Shown here: positions 10,119 through 20,354 of the stretch, piece by piece
Layout of the letters: each line of letters opens with the position of its first letter
Position numbering within the stretch: the stretch's first letter is position 1
Origin: Purpureocillium takamizusanense
Taxonomy: Eukaryota > Ascomycota > Sordariomycetes > Hypocreales > Ophiocordycipitaceae
Assembly (NCBI RefSeq): GCF_022605165.1
Contig: NC_063068.1
Location: 4,526,001 to 4,590,000, forward strand
Direction: 5' to 3'
Length of the DNA stretch: 64,000 bases
Notes under the pieces: model-generated
The model's input: only the letters and a program-made list of their open reading frames with translations
Database searches by the model: none
Told to the model about the DNA's origin: nothing
Made by a program: the position numbers and the translations under genes

Positions 10119-11299
10119 TCACCATGACCTTTGAATGCCCTGGTCCAGTGTATTGAAGATCGTTGCTGTGTCACCCCAAAACTGTGGGTTAGTGTGTATT
10201 CCGTAAATGTGTCTGCCGATGAGAGTGCCTCCGGGTATCATGATATGGTCTCCAAGAAAATATGGCCCGTTTGTGCGGCGATTGGTTATAGGTCCAGGCG
10301 GGTGGAGGCGCAAAGTCTCGTAAATAACTGCCGCCAACAGTGGTACCCCATTTAAATCGTCATCAGAGTAATCTATCGGAATACTTTTCAGGAGATCAGA
10401 ATGAAGTCGCTCCTGAATTTTCTCGTTCTTGGCCAGTTCGAACATGGCGCTCATTAATCCGGACTCGACATTCTCTGTTGCAGCCACAAACAATTGCTTG
10501 AGATTTGACCGGTAATGGAAGTCGGATATTATTCCATTCTTGCGCGCTTGACTCAAACGATATATGACCTTGTCCTCGCCGCCCGGCAAAGGGGTATGAT
10601 CCAACCGGAGGTTAGCATGCTCCAAAAGCATCGCTTCGAACTTGTTGAACAGGTCGCTTGTACGGCGAGTAATTTTCCACGTCCAGGGTAGGCGGTCAAG
10701 CACAGGAAAGAGGCATTTGAGTTTCCCGATGACGGTATTATTTTGCGCGGCAAGGACCGCCTGGATATTGCTTTCGGAGAAGTTCAATGAGTCGAACTCG
10801 TGATCCAGGAAGTGTTCTCCACAAATCGACGCAGACCATTGGAAAATCGGGTCGCTAATAGAGGTGCCTACACCCTCTTCAAGGGTCATTTGGTCCTGTA
10901 GAAGCTGCAAGGCTAGTTGAAAGGACCTTGCCTTGATTGATGTAATGTCAGGTTCTCTCCCGATTCCTGGTCTAATTATCTTGCTGAACTGTTTGTGCAG
11001 ATCACCATCGGAGTCCACGATGTTCTCACCAAACAGCTGGGCGGTGGTGCTCCATGGAACACGGAGGTAGGCTCCGTTTCTGTTCAATCTGCCGTCCTTA
11101 TCTCGAAACATCTGAGAGAGATACTCTGGCTTCGTGAGAAGAACAGTCCATTGCCCGTCCTGCCACAGGCCAACTGCGCCATGTTTCTCTGTGTGCTTGC
11201 GGATTCGAGCATTATAGAAATCCACCTTCGATGCACCTCGCAGGGTGTCGTAAACTTGGGCGAACAATGACACGGTGGGTATGCTGCGAATGTGGCTTT
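10119..11299 (-). pseudogene. Cytochrome P450, 3'-truncated (no heme-binding loop)
   Basis: The minus strand encodes about 390 residues of a fungal P450. It has an N-terminal HIRSIPTVSLF following a splice acceptor (CTTGCAG, exon starting 11299), WTVLLTKPEYLSQMF, VPWSTTAQLFGENIVDS, the helix I region LFVAATENVESG, the helix K ExxR motif YETLRLHPPGP, and a beta region ending HTNPQFWGDTATIF. The frame then stops at 10119, before the Cys-containing FxxGxRxCxG loop, and no such motif occurs in the ~600 bases beyond. A P450 without its cysteine ligand cannot bind heme, so this is a 3'-deleted relic or a gene broken by rearrangement. The N-terminal membrane anchor exon was not located. Redox class and substrate unknown. 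Confidence 0.75.
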
Positions 11300-11654
11300 C
11301 TGCAAGTCAGCTCGACGGAGGTGGGGTAATGACGTTACGACGGATGCGGCAGGCCAAGCACACAATGTCTGAGACTGTATCAAGGTGACGCCCGACGCAG
11401 CCGTGCTAGTGTCACATTTGCGGCTTCATTCCCGTGACGACGACGACCCGTGTCAAGCTTCTGGGAACGCTCAAGCTTGTCGCCTACCTACGCAGCGTTG
11501 CGTTCTCGGATGAAGGCTTTCATTTTGCCCTTGCACACAAATGTATCGGGACCGCATTACGGACGCTGTTGAAGAGCTACGTGGGGCGACATCAGAGGAA
11601 GGTAAATATGTGTGGGTTACCTATCGGACAACGTTACTAGCGGTTCTCAGAGTC
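11300..11654. other. Intergenic region
   Basis: Promoter-side spacer of the P450 and 3' side of the transcription factor, both minus strand. It may hold the missing first P450 exon. Nothing else recognised. Confidence 0.35.
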
Positions 11655-13685
11655 TCAACTTAACCTAGAGCCCTGTGCAAAGAGATCCTGGTATATGCTT
11701 TGAAGTATTTCCATGTCGAGCCGAAGCGCACTTGAGGTGGTCGCGGACTGTCGCAGGAACTGTATCGTCCGTTCGAAGAGCCCTCTTAGGAGTTTTCCAT
11801 CTATGGTGCTTCGCAACGCAGAATCCTTATAGGCGGCTGTGAGGACAAGAAGGTTGCTCCATTGGCTACAGGTTGTCAGTGACAATCAGTTCCGATGTGG
11901 TATGCTATAAACTTACGCGTGGGCGGTACCAAAAACGTTGGTCACAATGGGACGCAGGTTTCCGAGACCGTGAAAGGCTCTTGTGCTTTCTATAAGGGCT
12001 TCGATCCCTCTTTGCGCGTGCTCGATCACGCGTTGATAGAGTGACGGTTCTACAGCCGCAAGGAATTGCTTCCGCTCGAGCACCATGCGGATGAAAGGAC
12101 GATATGTGATAGCCTGGGCACCCCAGTACTTGCCTCGCAGTCGAGCGCTGAGGATGTCACCGGCCGGGGGGTCACCTGGTTTGATGGCAAAGTGGGATGT
12201 GACCCGCTCCAAGCTTGAGACCACGTCGGAAAGCGTCGAGGCGGTTTCAAGCCAGTTCCCCAGACGGAAGGATCTCGAATCAATGCCGCTATCGGGCGCA
12301 TAAAATGTCCTGTGAATGGTGTTGAGATGAGTTCTCAGGGCGAGCTGTGCTGAATAGCTCTCCAGAACCTCTTGGTTAAAGCCGTGAAGGAGCATGAGGC
12401 TCAAGTTGGGAGGCGGCATGTCGTTCTCATAGGAGAGGAGTCCGGAGTGAGGCAGGGGCAGCTCGGCAATTAAATCACTTGAATCGGCAAGATCAGCACT
12501 TTGTTGACTTCGAAGGAGGACTGTGCCGCACCTTTCGAGTTGCAGACATGTCCAAAACGCCAAGGCGAACTGGTTGGACCTCGTGTCCTTAGGTAACTCA
12601 TTCTTTTCTCTCAGTCCCCTCAATTTGCTAAAGCTCCTAAGCCACGGATCAGCACGAATTAGTGGATTTTGTTTACCCATGGGAACTTACGGTCGCAAAA
12701 AGGCTTGAAGCTTGTGGCCAGCTGCATGAATAAAGGCGAAACTCTCGAGGGGTCGTGCCAATTGGCCATAATAAAGCCCCGCGAATATGTTGGTATACAC
12801 AATACCCATGCTGTTGTACGCTCCTAGGTAGTTCCCCAGGATGTCTGTAGCTAATGCGAAGTACTCCAGGCCTAGAATTACTTCATAGTTCTTCTTCATG
12901 TCATAGCCCTGGAGGACCTGACCCTGACCGTGACCGGACGACCGTCTACCCGGAGGCATGCGTTCCGATTCCTTGGGTTTAGCCGGGCCAGACGACTGTG
13001 ATTCTGTCGCGCGGTTGGGGAGGGAGTCTTGTATCGGTGACTGCGGCACTCCATTGCGGCTAAATGGACTACCATGCAGGACCTGTTCGGAGTGATGGAG
13101 GGCATCCGGAACGTTGTCGCGGTAAAGACAGACTTTCCCTAGCGCCAGGACCGTTAGGATCAACGCGCTGTGGACCGACCTGTCCGGCTTTCCGGCCCTC
13201 ACCGCACCCGCTATCGTGGCCCTATAAGGTTCCGGAGACCGCTTGCGCTTTGACCCTGTAGTTTCCACGGGAGTTCGAACGGCGAACGCCGTCCTCGAGG
13301 CCCGGGGTTTCGACGTCTTGGCTTGCACTCTCGGCAAACTGTCTAGGAAATGTCTGACCCATTCATTCAGCACCTTGGGCTGGATGATGGGGTGCATGTT
13401 CAGGATATTGTCTTGGAAGCTTTCCACGTAAGCCCAGACTTTGGATTCTGAAAAGTCTGGATTGCCGTCGAACGCCAGAACTCCACCTCGGTATTCCACT
13501 TGCTCAGCCGGGCTGAGACCGCCTAGGTGCCCCCAGTCGGCAGCCGGTGACTGCGATGCCATATTGGATGAGCGGTCCGCCACTTCTAGCTGGCCATGAT
13601 CCAGGACCTCCCTTGGCTGGCATGACGGATGAGATGCTTCGCCGCGGCCGTAGAAATCGAAGTTGAGACTCACTAAGGCCCAATC
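11655..13685 (-). CDS. Fungal-specific transcription factor (middle homology domain)
   Basis: Minus-strand exons 13685-12691, 12636-11917 and 11865-11655 are joined by two good introns, 12690-12637 (GTAAGT..TTAG) and 11916-11866 (GTAAGT..TAG). The protein has a region rich in basic Ser/Pro linker (KRKRSPEP, PPGRRSSG), then the helical core of the fungal_trans domain: YFALATDILGNYLG, ARPLESFAFIHAAGHKLQAF, FALAFWTCLQLER, LSLMLLHGFN and late helices to QSIYQDLF. No DNA-binding zinc cluster lies in these exons. The 5' exon begins at a splice acceptor, so an upstream exon is expected; a degraded zinc-cluster-like segment is at about 14100-14200. Neighbouring P450 and desaturase are possible former targets (inference only). 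Confidence 0.75.
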
Positions 13686-14089
13686 CTGGTTTCGCGGGCC
13701 TTACTCCCATCATCCTTGGAGGAGACGGCGCGAATATATGCTGGCCAAACTGATTCAGACAACAATGCACAGTCTACAGGGGAGAACCAGCAACCCTCTC
13801 TTTTTTTGGCCGCGCCAACCCCTTTCCTTTCACTGTTGATCCAAGCTCGGTACAGACAGTGTACACCGCACTATCTCCGGCCCTGCCACCTTCCACTGCA
13901 AACACAACGGCGGGGACTCAGTCAGTCCCACCGACAGAGTGCGGGCAGCCAGAGTTCCCGTCCCTGCCCAGTACTGAGTTTTCCAAATATGAGTCAAAAG
14001 CCAGGTATGATATTGTCTCACAGATCTTGGTAGGTGGTAACTTGAAACGTCCCTAAGCTAAAAGCGTTGCAGGTTCGAGAACAGCTCGA

Positions 14090-14200
14090 AGGGTGTTCCC
14101 CTTTTTGCAAGTTGTTACACGGGTATGTCCACTCATATGGACCCGGCCGTGGAGTGCCTACGTGGACTATCAGTAAGGAGTCTACATAGTGTACAAGAGG
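14090..14200 (-). other. Degenerate Zn2Cys6-like segment upstream of the transcription factor
   Basis: On the minus strand, PTSCTLCR (about 14207-14181) and, after ~28 unexplained bases, TYPCNNLQKGEHPSSCSR (about 14143-14090) resemble the two halves of a Zn2Cys6 cluster. The third and fifth cysteine positions read Tyr and Leu. A 28-base gap is too short for a normal intron. This may be the ruined DNA-binding exon of the adjacent factor, but it could be chance. Confidence 0.25.
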
Positions 14201-14584
14201 TCGGTGACACAACCCGGCCCGATGATGCAGACAGAGTATCCGTCGCCGTTTGGTACTGTTCGCGGCGGAGAGCTGCGAGAGAGCTGGTCGATTGGCCCTG
14301 GTATAGGCGCTCTTACGCATTGCGGCCGTCGTCCTCGCACTGGAAAATCGTTTGATAGCTGAATCTCGTAATCAAACCGCAGCTGCCATGGTGGCTCGTT
14401 CAGCCCAGGTGAGCCATGTGGCTGTGGAGCTGACGTGAATGTGTCGGGGTGCGAGGCGAAAATAGTATAGGGAGCCCCTTCGTCTCCGATGCCATAATGC
14501 CGGCCAATGCTAGTCTGTGAGCTGTTGGACGAAGACGTCACACCGGGCTGAACTGTGATGAATTTTCAGCGCCTGCATTGTGGG

Positions 14585-14720
14585 ACACCTGTATGGATGG
14601 ATGGATGGATTTTATGACGCCCGGAGGGTAAGTCCTTACCCACAGTGGTCGAAAAGAGCCTAGAACGAGCTTCGTTGCACAGGGCGACAAAGAACCATTC
14701 CCAGCTGAGTAAGAGCTACT
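14585..14720 (-). mobile_element. LINE 3'-end fragment
   Basis: Read on the minus strand, the block ends CTCCGGGCGTCATAAAATCC followed by (ATCC)n. The full-length LINE ends CACCGGGCGTAATCAA followed by (GTGA)n. The shared CCGGGCGT-AT core directly before a short tandem tail suggests a 5'-truncated insertion of a related Tad-clade element. Confidence 0.45.
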
Positions 14721-15672
14721 GCAGGTAGTCGCTCCTCACCGCCAATTCATTAGATGTCAATGCTGTTTATTACGCTCGCAGGGGATCCTGGATTCCCGGA
14801 GGGCCTCGACCTGCCGCGCCGAATGGTACTCGTCGCAACCTCGGTGCTGCCGCGCTGCAAGCCCGTTGACGTGCACCTGGGAGCCATTGGCAAGCTCTGC
14901 TGTGCACGGGTTGTGCCTATGGAGTCCACTGTTGCAAAAACCTACCCTCCCGGTGACCGCAATTGGAAACGGTGGGAATGAATACTTGCTCACCGGTGTG
15001 AAGATATGTGAGCGAGCCACATGACGTCATCCAGCTACGTCATTTTGTCTGTGAGCGTTCAACGGCTCATCGTGCATACGAACTAATTATCGCGAAATGT
15101 TGTTTCCATTTGCGACCTGTTGCACGGTTCCTCCAGAAGTGCCACTCTTTGGTGATGGTCTTCCCATACCTTGTCAGTACCAGAGGTGCGCCTGCCCATC
15201 GATGAGCAATCAGGGCATATAGTTCAAAGGGTTAGTCGCGGAGGGCGTTCCGTGGTTCCTGAAATTATCCTAAGTGTGTCGATGCTGCATCGCTCAATAT
15301 ACCTCACAGTCAGTGCGTCGGCAAATCTGCATACGTCATACTGGGCACCAGCCCGTGCGCAACCTGTATATGCCAGCTTCCTATTTTCGTGGCTGCTGGT
15401 TTCCACAAGTCAAGTATTTATCGGCGAATGTCTGAGGTGAATGAACGATCACAGCGTGCTGATGGCGTGTGTTGATGCGCACGAAAGGTCCGATCAATGG
15501 ATGATGCAGTACAATATTCTGAGCAGGCCAACGTACGCTAAATCCTTACACAGTTTCAGCTTGCTTTGCATCCCCTCCGTCATCAGCAGCCTGACCAGAC
15601 ACCTCTCGATGGAGCTGACTGCCAGATGTTACCAGGCCAGCTTCTCGATCACACCGCTCGTTCTTCTGACTA
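14721..15672. other. Intergenic region
   Basis: Nearly 1 kb with no protein-like frame or recognised repeat until the 44-bp tandem duplication at 15642-15729, which runs into the endosulfine-like gene. Confidence 0.4.
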
Positions 15673-16040
15673 TCACCGCCGACATTTCTCGATCACACCG
15701 CCCGTTCTTCTGACTATCCCCGCCGACATTGCTGAAGCTCGGGACTGCAGAATAGGGTGAGATATACCGCGTCGCAGGGGATGCTGGCTCCCTGTCTCTA
15801 CCTTGCCGACGTTCGAAGACCTGTGGGCTTGGGCAAGAGCAAAGTCCCCGGAATCGAAGTATTTTCTTTTCTGCAATTTCGCTTAGTACTAGGCAAGTTA
15901 GATGAATTGCAACGCAGTGAATCACGCGATACCTCTAATTGATGACCGAGAAGCGCTGGCTTATTTGCTGTCCTGCCGTACAAGTGCTTGATGCGCAACT
16001 CTCTCTCCTTATCGCGCCTTGAGTCTTGGGAAGAGCTCAT
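15673..16040 (-). CDS. Endosulfine-family protein (Igo1/ENSA-like), paralog 1
   Basis: Exon 1 is 16040-15933 (ATG..HLYGRTANKPALLGHQLE). An intron follows at 15932-15871 (GTATCG..TACTAAG..TTGCAG), then exon 2 at 15870-15673, giving 101 residues. The hallmark endosulfine segment KRKYFDSGDFALAQA follows the splice, preceded by the conserved LYGR..LL..L helix. In yeasts and animals the Ser in FDSGD is phosphorylated by Greatwall/Rim15, turning the protein into a PP2A-B55 inhibitor that promotes quiescence or mitotic entry; it is Ser43 here. The C-terminal tail (GIVRRTGGVIEKCRR) is encoded by a 44-bp tandem duplication and the stop lies inside it. A second paralog with the same gene structure is at 28.1-28.6 kb. 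Intact as far as can be seen. Confidence 0.75.
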
Positions 16041-16830
16041 ACCAAATGCCAGATGGGAACGGTTCGGATGAATATGTGTGGTGGTGGTTGATGGTGGCCA
16101 AGGAGCCTCGCGAAATTAGCTGGCCTTGTGTGCTGACGGGGTTTGCATGGCTGGGACGCACACGTCACTACGAGGGTAACAAAAAGAGTAAGGTTGAGGT
16201 GCCGCAGGAGTACCTAAAAATTGGACGGCCTGTTAACCCTGGCCACATCAGCTTGTGCGTGACTGACGCTGTTGGAGTGCCCATAGGTTTGGCGGGCAAC
16301 GGCAACCGATAGCCACCAACGCGACCGATCTGTAGCGCTAAATGGCTGACGCCCAGATGGGGGACAGGCACATTTTCACTTCATATCCTGCTGTAGTGAC
16401 CCACCCACACACACACTAGACCGGGTCCTCCTACAGCCGCAATTTGGTGCGCGGCTTGGGTGTTGCGCATGTCCCAGCATCCCCACACGACACTTCCTCC
16501 TTCTAACATTTGCCTCTAGTAAACGCCGTGTTTCTCCTCATCATCACTCCAGTTGTTTGCCAAATTATGCATCAGTTCAGCGCTTCGCAAACTCTGTCTG
16601 CCGGCTATCGCGAGGTTAGCGCCGAGTTTGAACACCGCCTTCTTCGCATAACGGACCACCTTGGCTTTGATGCCTGAGCTGATCTAGCCACCGATACGAT
16701 AATAAGGGCTGAGTCGACACCCAGCGAGCACCAACGACAAATTGCGGACGTAGCTCGAGATAAGTCCAGCCAAGGACGCGCACTGAAGGCAGCTACAAGC
16801 GGCGGCCAGCTTCCCCATAATGTCGGGCTG
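16041..16830. repeat. 5' flank shared among endosulfine-like loci
   Basis: Parts of this spacer, notably CACCAACGCGACCGATCTGT near 16316-16335, recur in altered form near 28750, 26215 and 32620. The upstream regions of the endosulfine-like copies were therefore duplicated with them. No additional coding sequence recognised. Confidence 0.45.
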
Positions 16831-18174
16831 ATGGATACGGAACCCAAGCTCCAACAAGCGTCGAGCACGCAGCGCGTCATTAAGCCACGTGGAAAATGGA
16901 GAAGCTCCGACATTAGCGAAGGGAGTCACATAACCGACAGCACCGCCGCCGGGTCCCAAAAAATACTGGCCAACGCATCCACGGCCGGCGTTGGGACTTC
17001 CACGCGCACCGACTTCGCCATTACCAGCAGGAAACGCAACCGCGATTTCCATAGACACTTTGGGAGCGTCCCTAACTGTGACTACCTCATCGACGATTAC
17101 AGCTGTGCTCTGCAAAAAGACATTCTGACGCACGGCCGGCTGTACGTGTCACGGGGTAACATCAGCTTCAGCAGCAATATCTTTGGTTGGGTTACGACCC
17201 TGGTGATTAAATTTGACGAACTTGAGTCCATTGCGAAAAAAAGCACTGCCCTGATCTTTAGAAACGGGCTCATGATCTCCACAGTTCATGCCAATTATAC
17301 CTTTGCAAGCTTCTCCAACAGAGACACGGCCTACGACCTCATCGTCAACATCTGGAACCTTGGGCATCTAAGCTTGAAGAGCACGATGAATGGAGTCCGG
17401 GTGGAGGGTACTGGAGGTGACAAGACTGAACGGGTCGGCGGCATCGAGGCTCCAGTTGTGGAGAACGAGTTCTCACCTGTTCCATTCGAGTCCGGAGACG
17501 TCAGTGCTGAGTACAACAACGAAGGAGTCTTATCTGACGAGGAGGATGAGGAGGATGAGGAGGGTCGAGCAAAGTCGGGGACGAAGTTCAGTGGCATGGA
17601 GTCCGACGTGCAGCGCCCGGCTCGGAGGAAGGTGCCACCAATGCCAACCACTGCCTTCATGAGCGCGCTGCTCGTGGCCTTGCTGGTGGCTATATGTGTT
17701 CGGTTCGTGTGCGCGCCTTCGAAGGCTGTCTTGCTTTACGAGCGAAGTATGGGTCCCTTCTGTCCTCATCATCCCGCGGCTTGTGACGAGATGGGCCGTT
17801 CAACAGGTGGGGAGCTATTGGCGTGGCTAGATGAGCGGATAGAGCTCGGTCAGTCAGACTCAGACAATCTCATCCCTTTGGAGAGGTACCCGTGGCGCCA
17901 ACCGATGGGTGTGAAGCTCCAGGAAACAGAAACGGATGTAAGGAACCTGGAGGAAGTGATAAGAGTGACGGAAGCGAAGCTTAGTGCGCTAATGGAGATG
18001 GTCGGCAAGATTACTAACATCCAGGGAGCCGGGGGGGGGGGAGGCCGTGACGAAGTTATCGGGTGTGCGCAGGTTCATTTGAGCCGAAAGCAGTGCCTGG
18101 TTGAAAAGGAAACAGAAGCCGAAAGCAGAAAAGTTGGACATCTAGACTCGACGATGGCAAGCCGGGGACACTAA
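16831..18174 (+). CDS. GRAM-domain membrane protein
   Basis: A single exon of 447 residues. Residues ~65-180 form a GRAM domain of the fungal LAM/GRAMD type: RKRNRDFHRHFGSVPNCDYL, YSCALQKDILTHGRLYVS, SFSSNIFGWVTTLVIKFDEL, STALIFRNGLMIST and DLIVNIWNLGH. An acidic linker (LSDEEDEEDEEG) follows, then a transmembrane segment at about 273-296 (FMSALLVALLVAICVRFVCA). A short coiled-coil-like stretch (VRNLEEVIRVTEAKLSALM) and a C-terminus crossed by an 11-G tract (18031-18041) complete it. LAM proteins normally carry a sterol-binding VASt domain between GRAM and membrane anchor; none is present. It could still act at ER contact sites as a lipid-sensing tether. The G tract is a likely place for length errors, so the last ~40 residues are less certain. 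Confidence 0.7.
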   Translation: MDTEPKLQQASSTQRVIKPRGKWRSSDISEGSHITDSTAAGSQKILANASTAGVGTSTRTDFAITSRKRNRDFHRHFGSVPNCDYLIDDYSCALQKDILTHGRLYVSRGNISFSSNIFGWVTTLVIKFDELESIAKKSTALIFRNGLMISTVHANYTFASFSNRDTAYDLIVNIWNLGHLSLKSTMNGVRVEGTGGDKTERVGGIEAPVVENEFSPVPFESGDVSAEYNNEGVLSDEEDEEDEEGRAKSGTKFSGMESDVQRPARRKVPPMPTTAFMSALLVALLVAICVRFVCAPSKAVLLYERSMGPFCPHHPAACDEMGRSTGGELLAWLDERIELGQSDSDNLIPLERYPWRQPMGVKLQETETDVRNLEEVIRVTEAKLSALMEMVGKITNIQGAGGGGGRDEVIGCAQVHLSRKQCLVEKETEAESRKVGHLDSTMASRGH

Positions 18175-18212
18175 ACTAAGCCAGGTACTCCTTGTCGCAG
18201 AGCCATTACAAT

Positions 18213-19951
18213 TTAGGTGAGCCCCTCACCTGGGACCTCCTCCTCGGCATACTCCTCCTCACGGTATCCGGCCTCCTCCTCGTCGTACGCGGTCGCATTC
18301 TGATACTGCTGGTACTCTGATACCAAGTCATTCATGTTGGACTCGGCTTCCGTAAACTCCATTTCGTCCATGCCCTCCCCCGTGTACCAGTGCAGAAATG
18401 CCTTGCGGCGAAACATGGCGGTGAACTGCTCGCCAACGCGCTTGAAAATCTCCTGGATGGCGGTCGAATTGCCGATAAAGGTGGATGACATTTTCAGACC
18501 TTGTGGTGGGACGGAGCATGACGACGTTTGTATGTTATTGGGGATCCATTCGACGAAATAAGCCGAGTTCTTTCGCTGCAAGTTGCGCATCTGGTCCTCC
18601 ACCTCCTTCATGGACACTTTGCCACGGAAGATAGCGGAGCAGGTCAGGTACCGGCCGTTACGGAAGTCGGAGCCGGCCATCATGTTCTTGGGGTCGAACA
18701 ACTGCTGGGTCAAATCGGGCACGGTAACAGCGCGGAAAGAGTGCGCGCTACGACTGGTTAGTGGTGCGAAGCCAACCATGAAGAAGTGTAGACGCGGAAA
18801 GGGAACCTGGACAGAATGGGAGAGCATTGTTAGCATCACCTAATGACGGTCGCGCAGCCCGGCACGGCAGGGTCGGGCTTACCATGTTAACGGCCATCTT
18901 TCGAAGATCTGAGTTCAGCTGGCCGGGAAAGCGCAATGAAGTTGAGATACCGGACATGACGGCGGATACAAGATGGTTGAGATCGCCGTACGAAGGGTTA
19001 GATATTTTCAATGTACGCATGCAAATATCTAGCAGTGCCTCATTGTCGATGCAAAAAGTTGCGTCCGAGTTCTCAACCAACTGATGCACGGACAAGGTCG
19101 CGTTATATGGCTCCACCACGGTGTCTGACACTTTCGGCGACGGCACGACGCTAAAAGTAGCCATCATCCTATCCGGGAACTCTGTTCCTGCCGTGGTAAG
19201 TATGTAGCACCACGAGAGATCGAGGCAACTCTTACCTTCGCGAATCTTAGAAATCAGCAGCGTACCCATGCCGGAGCCAGTACCGCCGCCGAGCGAGTGA
19301 GCGATTTGGAAGCCCTGCAGGCAGTCGCAGCCCTCGGCCTCGCGACGGACTACGTCGAGCACCTGGTCGACCAATTCAGCGCCTTCAGTGTAGTGGCCCT
19401 TGGCCCAGTTGTTGCCGGCGCTTGACTGTCCAAAGACAAAATTGTCTGGGCGAAACAGTTGACCGAATGGGCCGGCGCGAACCGCATCCATCGTACCAGG
19501 CTCTAGGTCCACGAGCACAGCGCGTGGGACATATTTGTTGCTGGACGCCTATGTACGCTCTGTTAGGACCGGAATTGATGCGAGCAAGCCCTGTAGTACT
19601 ACGCACCTCAGTGAAGTAGACGCTCATCCGATCGAGTTGCAGGTCGGAGTCTCCATGGTATCTAGATGAACGTGAGATCAAATGGACATTCCGTGCTGCC
19701 ACCGGGCAGTGTGCTTACATGCCATTACTATCTAGGCCGTGCTCGCCGGCAATAGTCTGCCAGAAGGCAGAACCTATTTGGTTGCCCTGTGAAATCATTA
19801 TTCAGGATCGGCGAACCGTTGGACACGAATCAAATCCTTACGCACTGGCCGGCCTGGAGGTGCACCTAGACACAAATAGGGGCCGCAAAGTCAGCCGTAT
19901 GAGCTCCATTGCGCGTCAAGTCGGGCCTGGGCTGCATACAATTTCACGCAT
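18213..19951 (-). CDS. Beta-tubulin paralog with Ala198
   Basis: Seven exons splice perfectly: 19951-19940, 19865-19842, 19786-19719, 19661-19607, 19548-19236, 19181-18883 and 18806-18213. They give 454 residues with fungal beta-tubulin intron positions (MREI | VHLQAGQC | GNQIG...). The GTP-binding signature [17 protein letters not shown] and the acidic tail are present. Codon 198 (19062-19060) is GCA, Ala, where fungal beta-tubulins have Glu; E198A is a classic benzimidazole-resistance change. Residue 208 is Leu instead of Tyr. The gene is diverged but structurally intact, so it is probably a second, functional isotype rather than the housekeeping copy. It is tail-to-tail with the GRAM gene. 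A role in tolerance to microtubule drugs is inference. Confidence 0.9.
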
Positions 19952-20232
19952 CGTAGGCAGGTTCGCTATTATGGCGATTCGGCGCTGTCAGATGGGTCGA
20001 GCGCACGGTAAGGAAACACAGTCGAAGGGAGCAAAGTCGAGTGGCTTGGGCCAATCGGAGGGGGAAGCTGGGAGAAAGCGTCTCAACAAAAACACGCGAG
20101 TAGTATGTATACACTCATCCCTGATATGAAGTTATCCAACGAATGCATACACTGCATAGCGGGCAAGTCCTTTACCGGGTTTTGCCGAATCAGACACGCA
20201 CTAGTGCGACGGAGAAGGAGAGACACGCACTG

Positions 20233-20243
20233 AAGCCAAGGAG
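20233..20243. repeat. Target-site duplication, 5' copy
   Basis: AAGCCAAGGAG immediately before the LINE, repeated exactly at 25776-25786. Confidence 0.8.
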
Positions 20244-20354
20244 GAACGGTTTTATTTGCCTCGTGTTGATTGACAGATCATCCCGGGGTTAGAAAAAGAA
20301 GCCTACTTCATTGATCATATCTTTGTTTATTTCTCCATTGGAACTTTTGAGGGG

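Noticed and set aside
13790..14200. Plus-strand gene with an intron-like GTAGGT..TTGCAG
   Set aside because: The two plus-strand pieces match no family and overlap a minus-strand zinc-cluster-like segment; evidence for either is weak.
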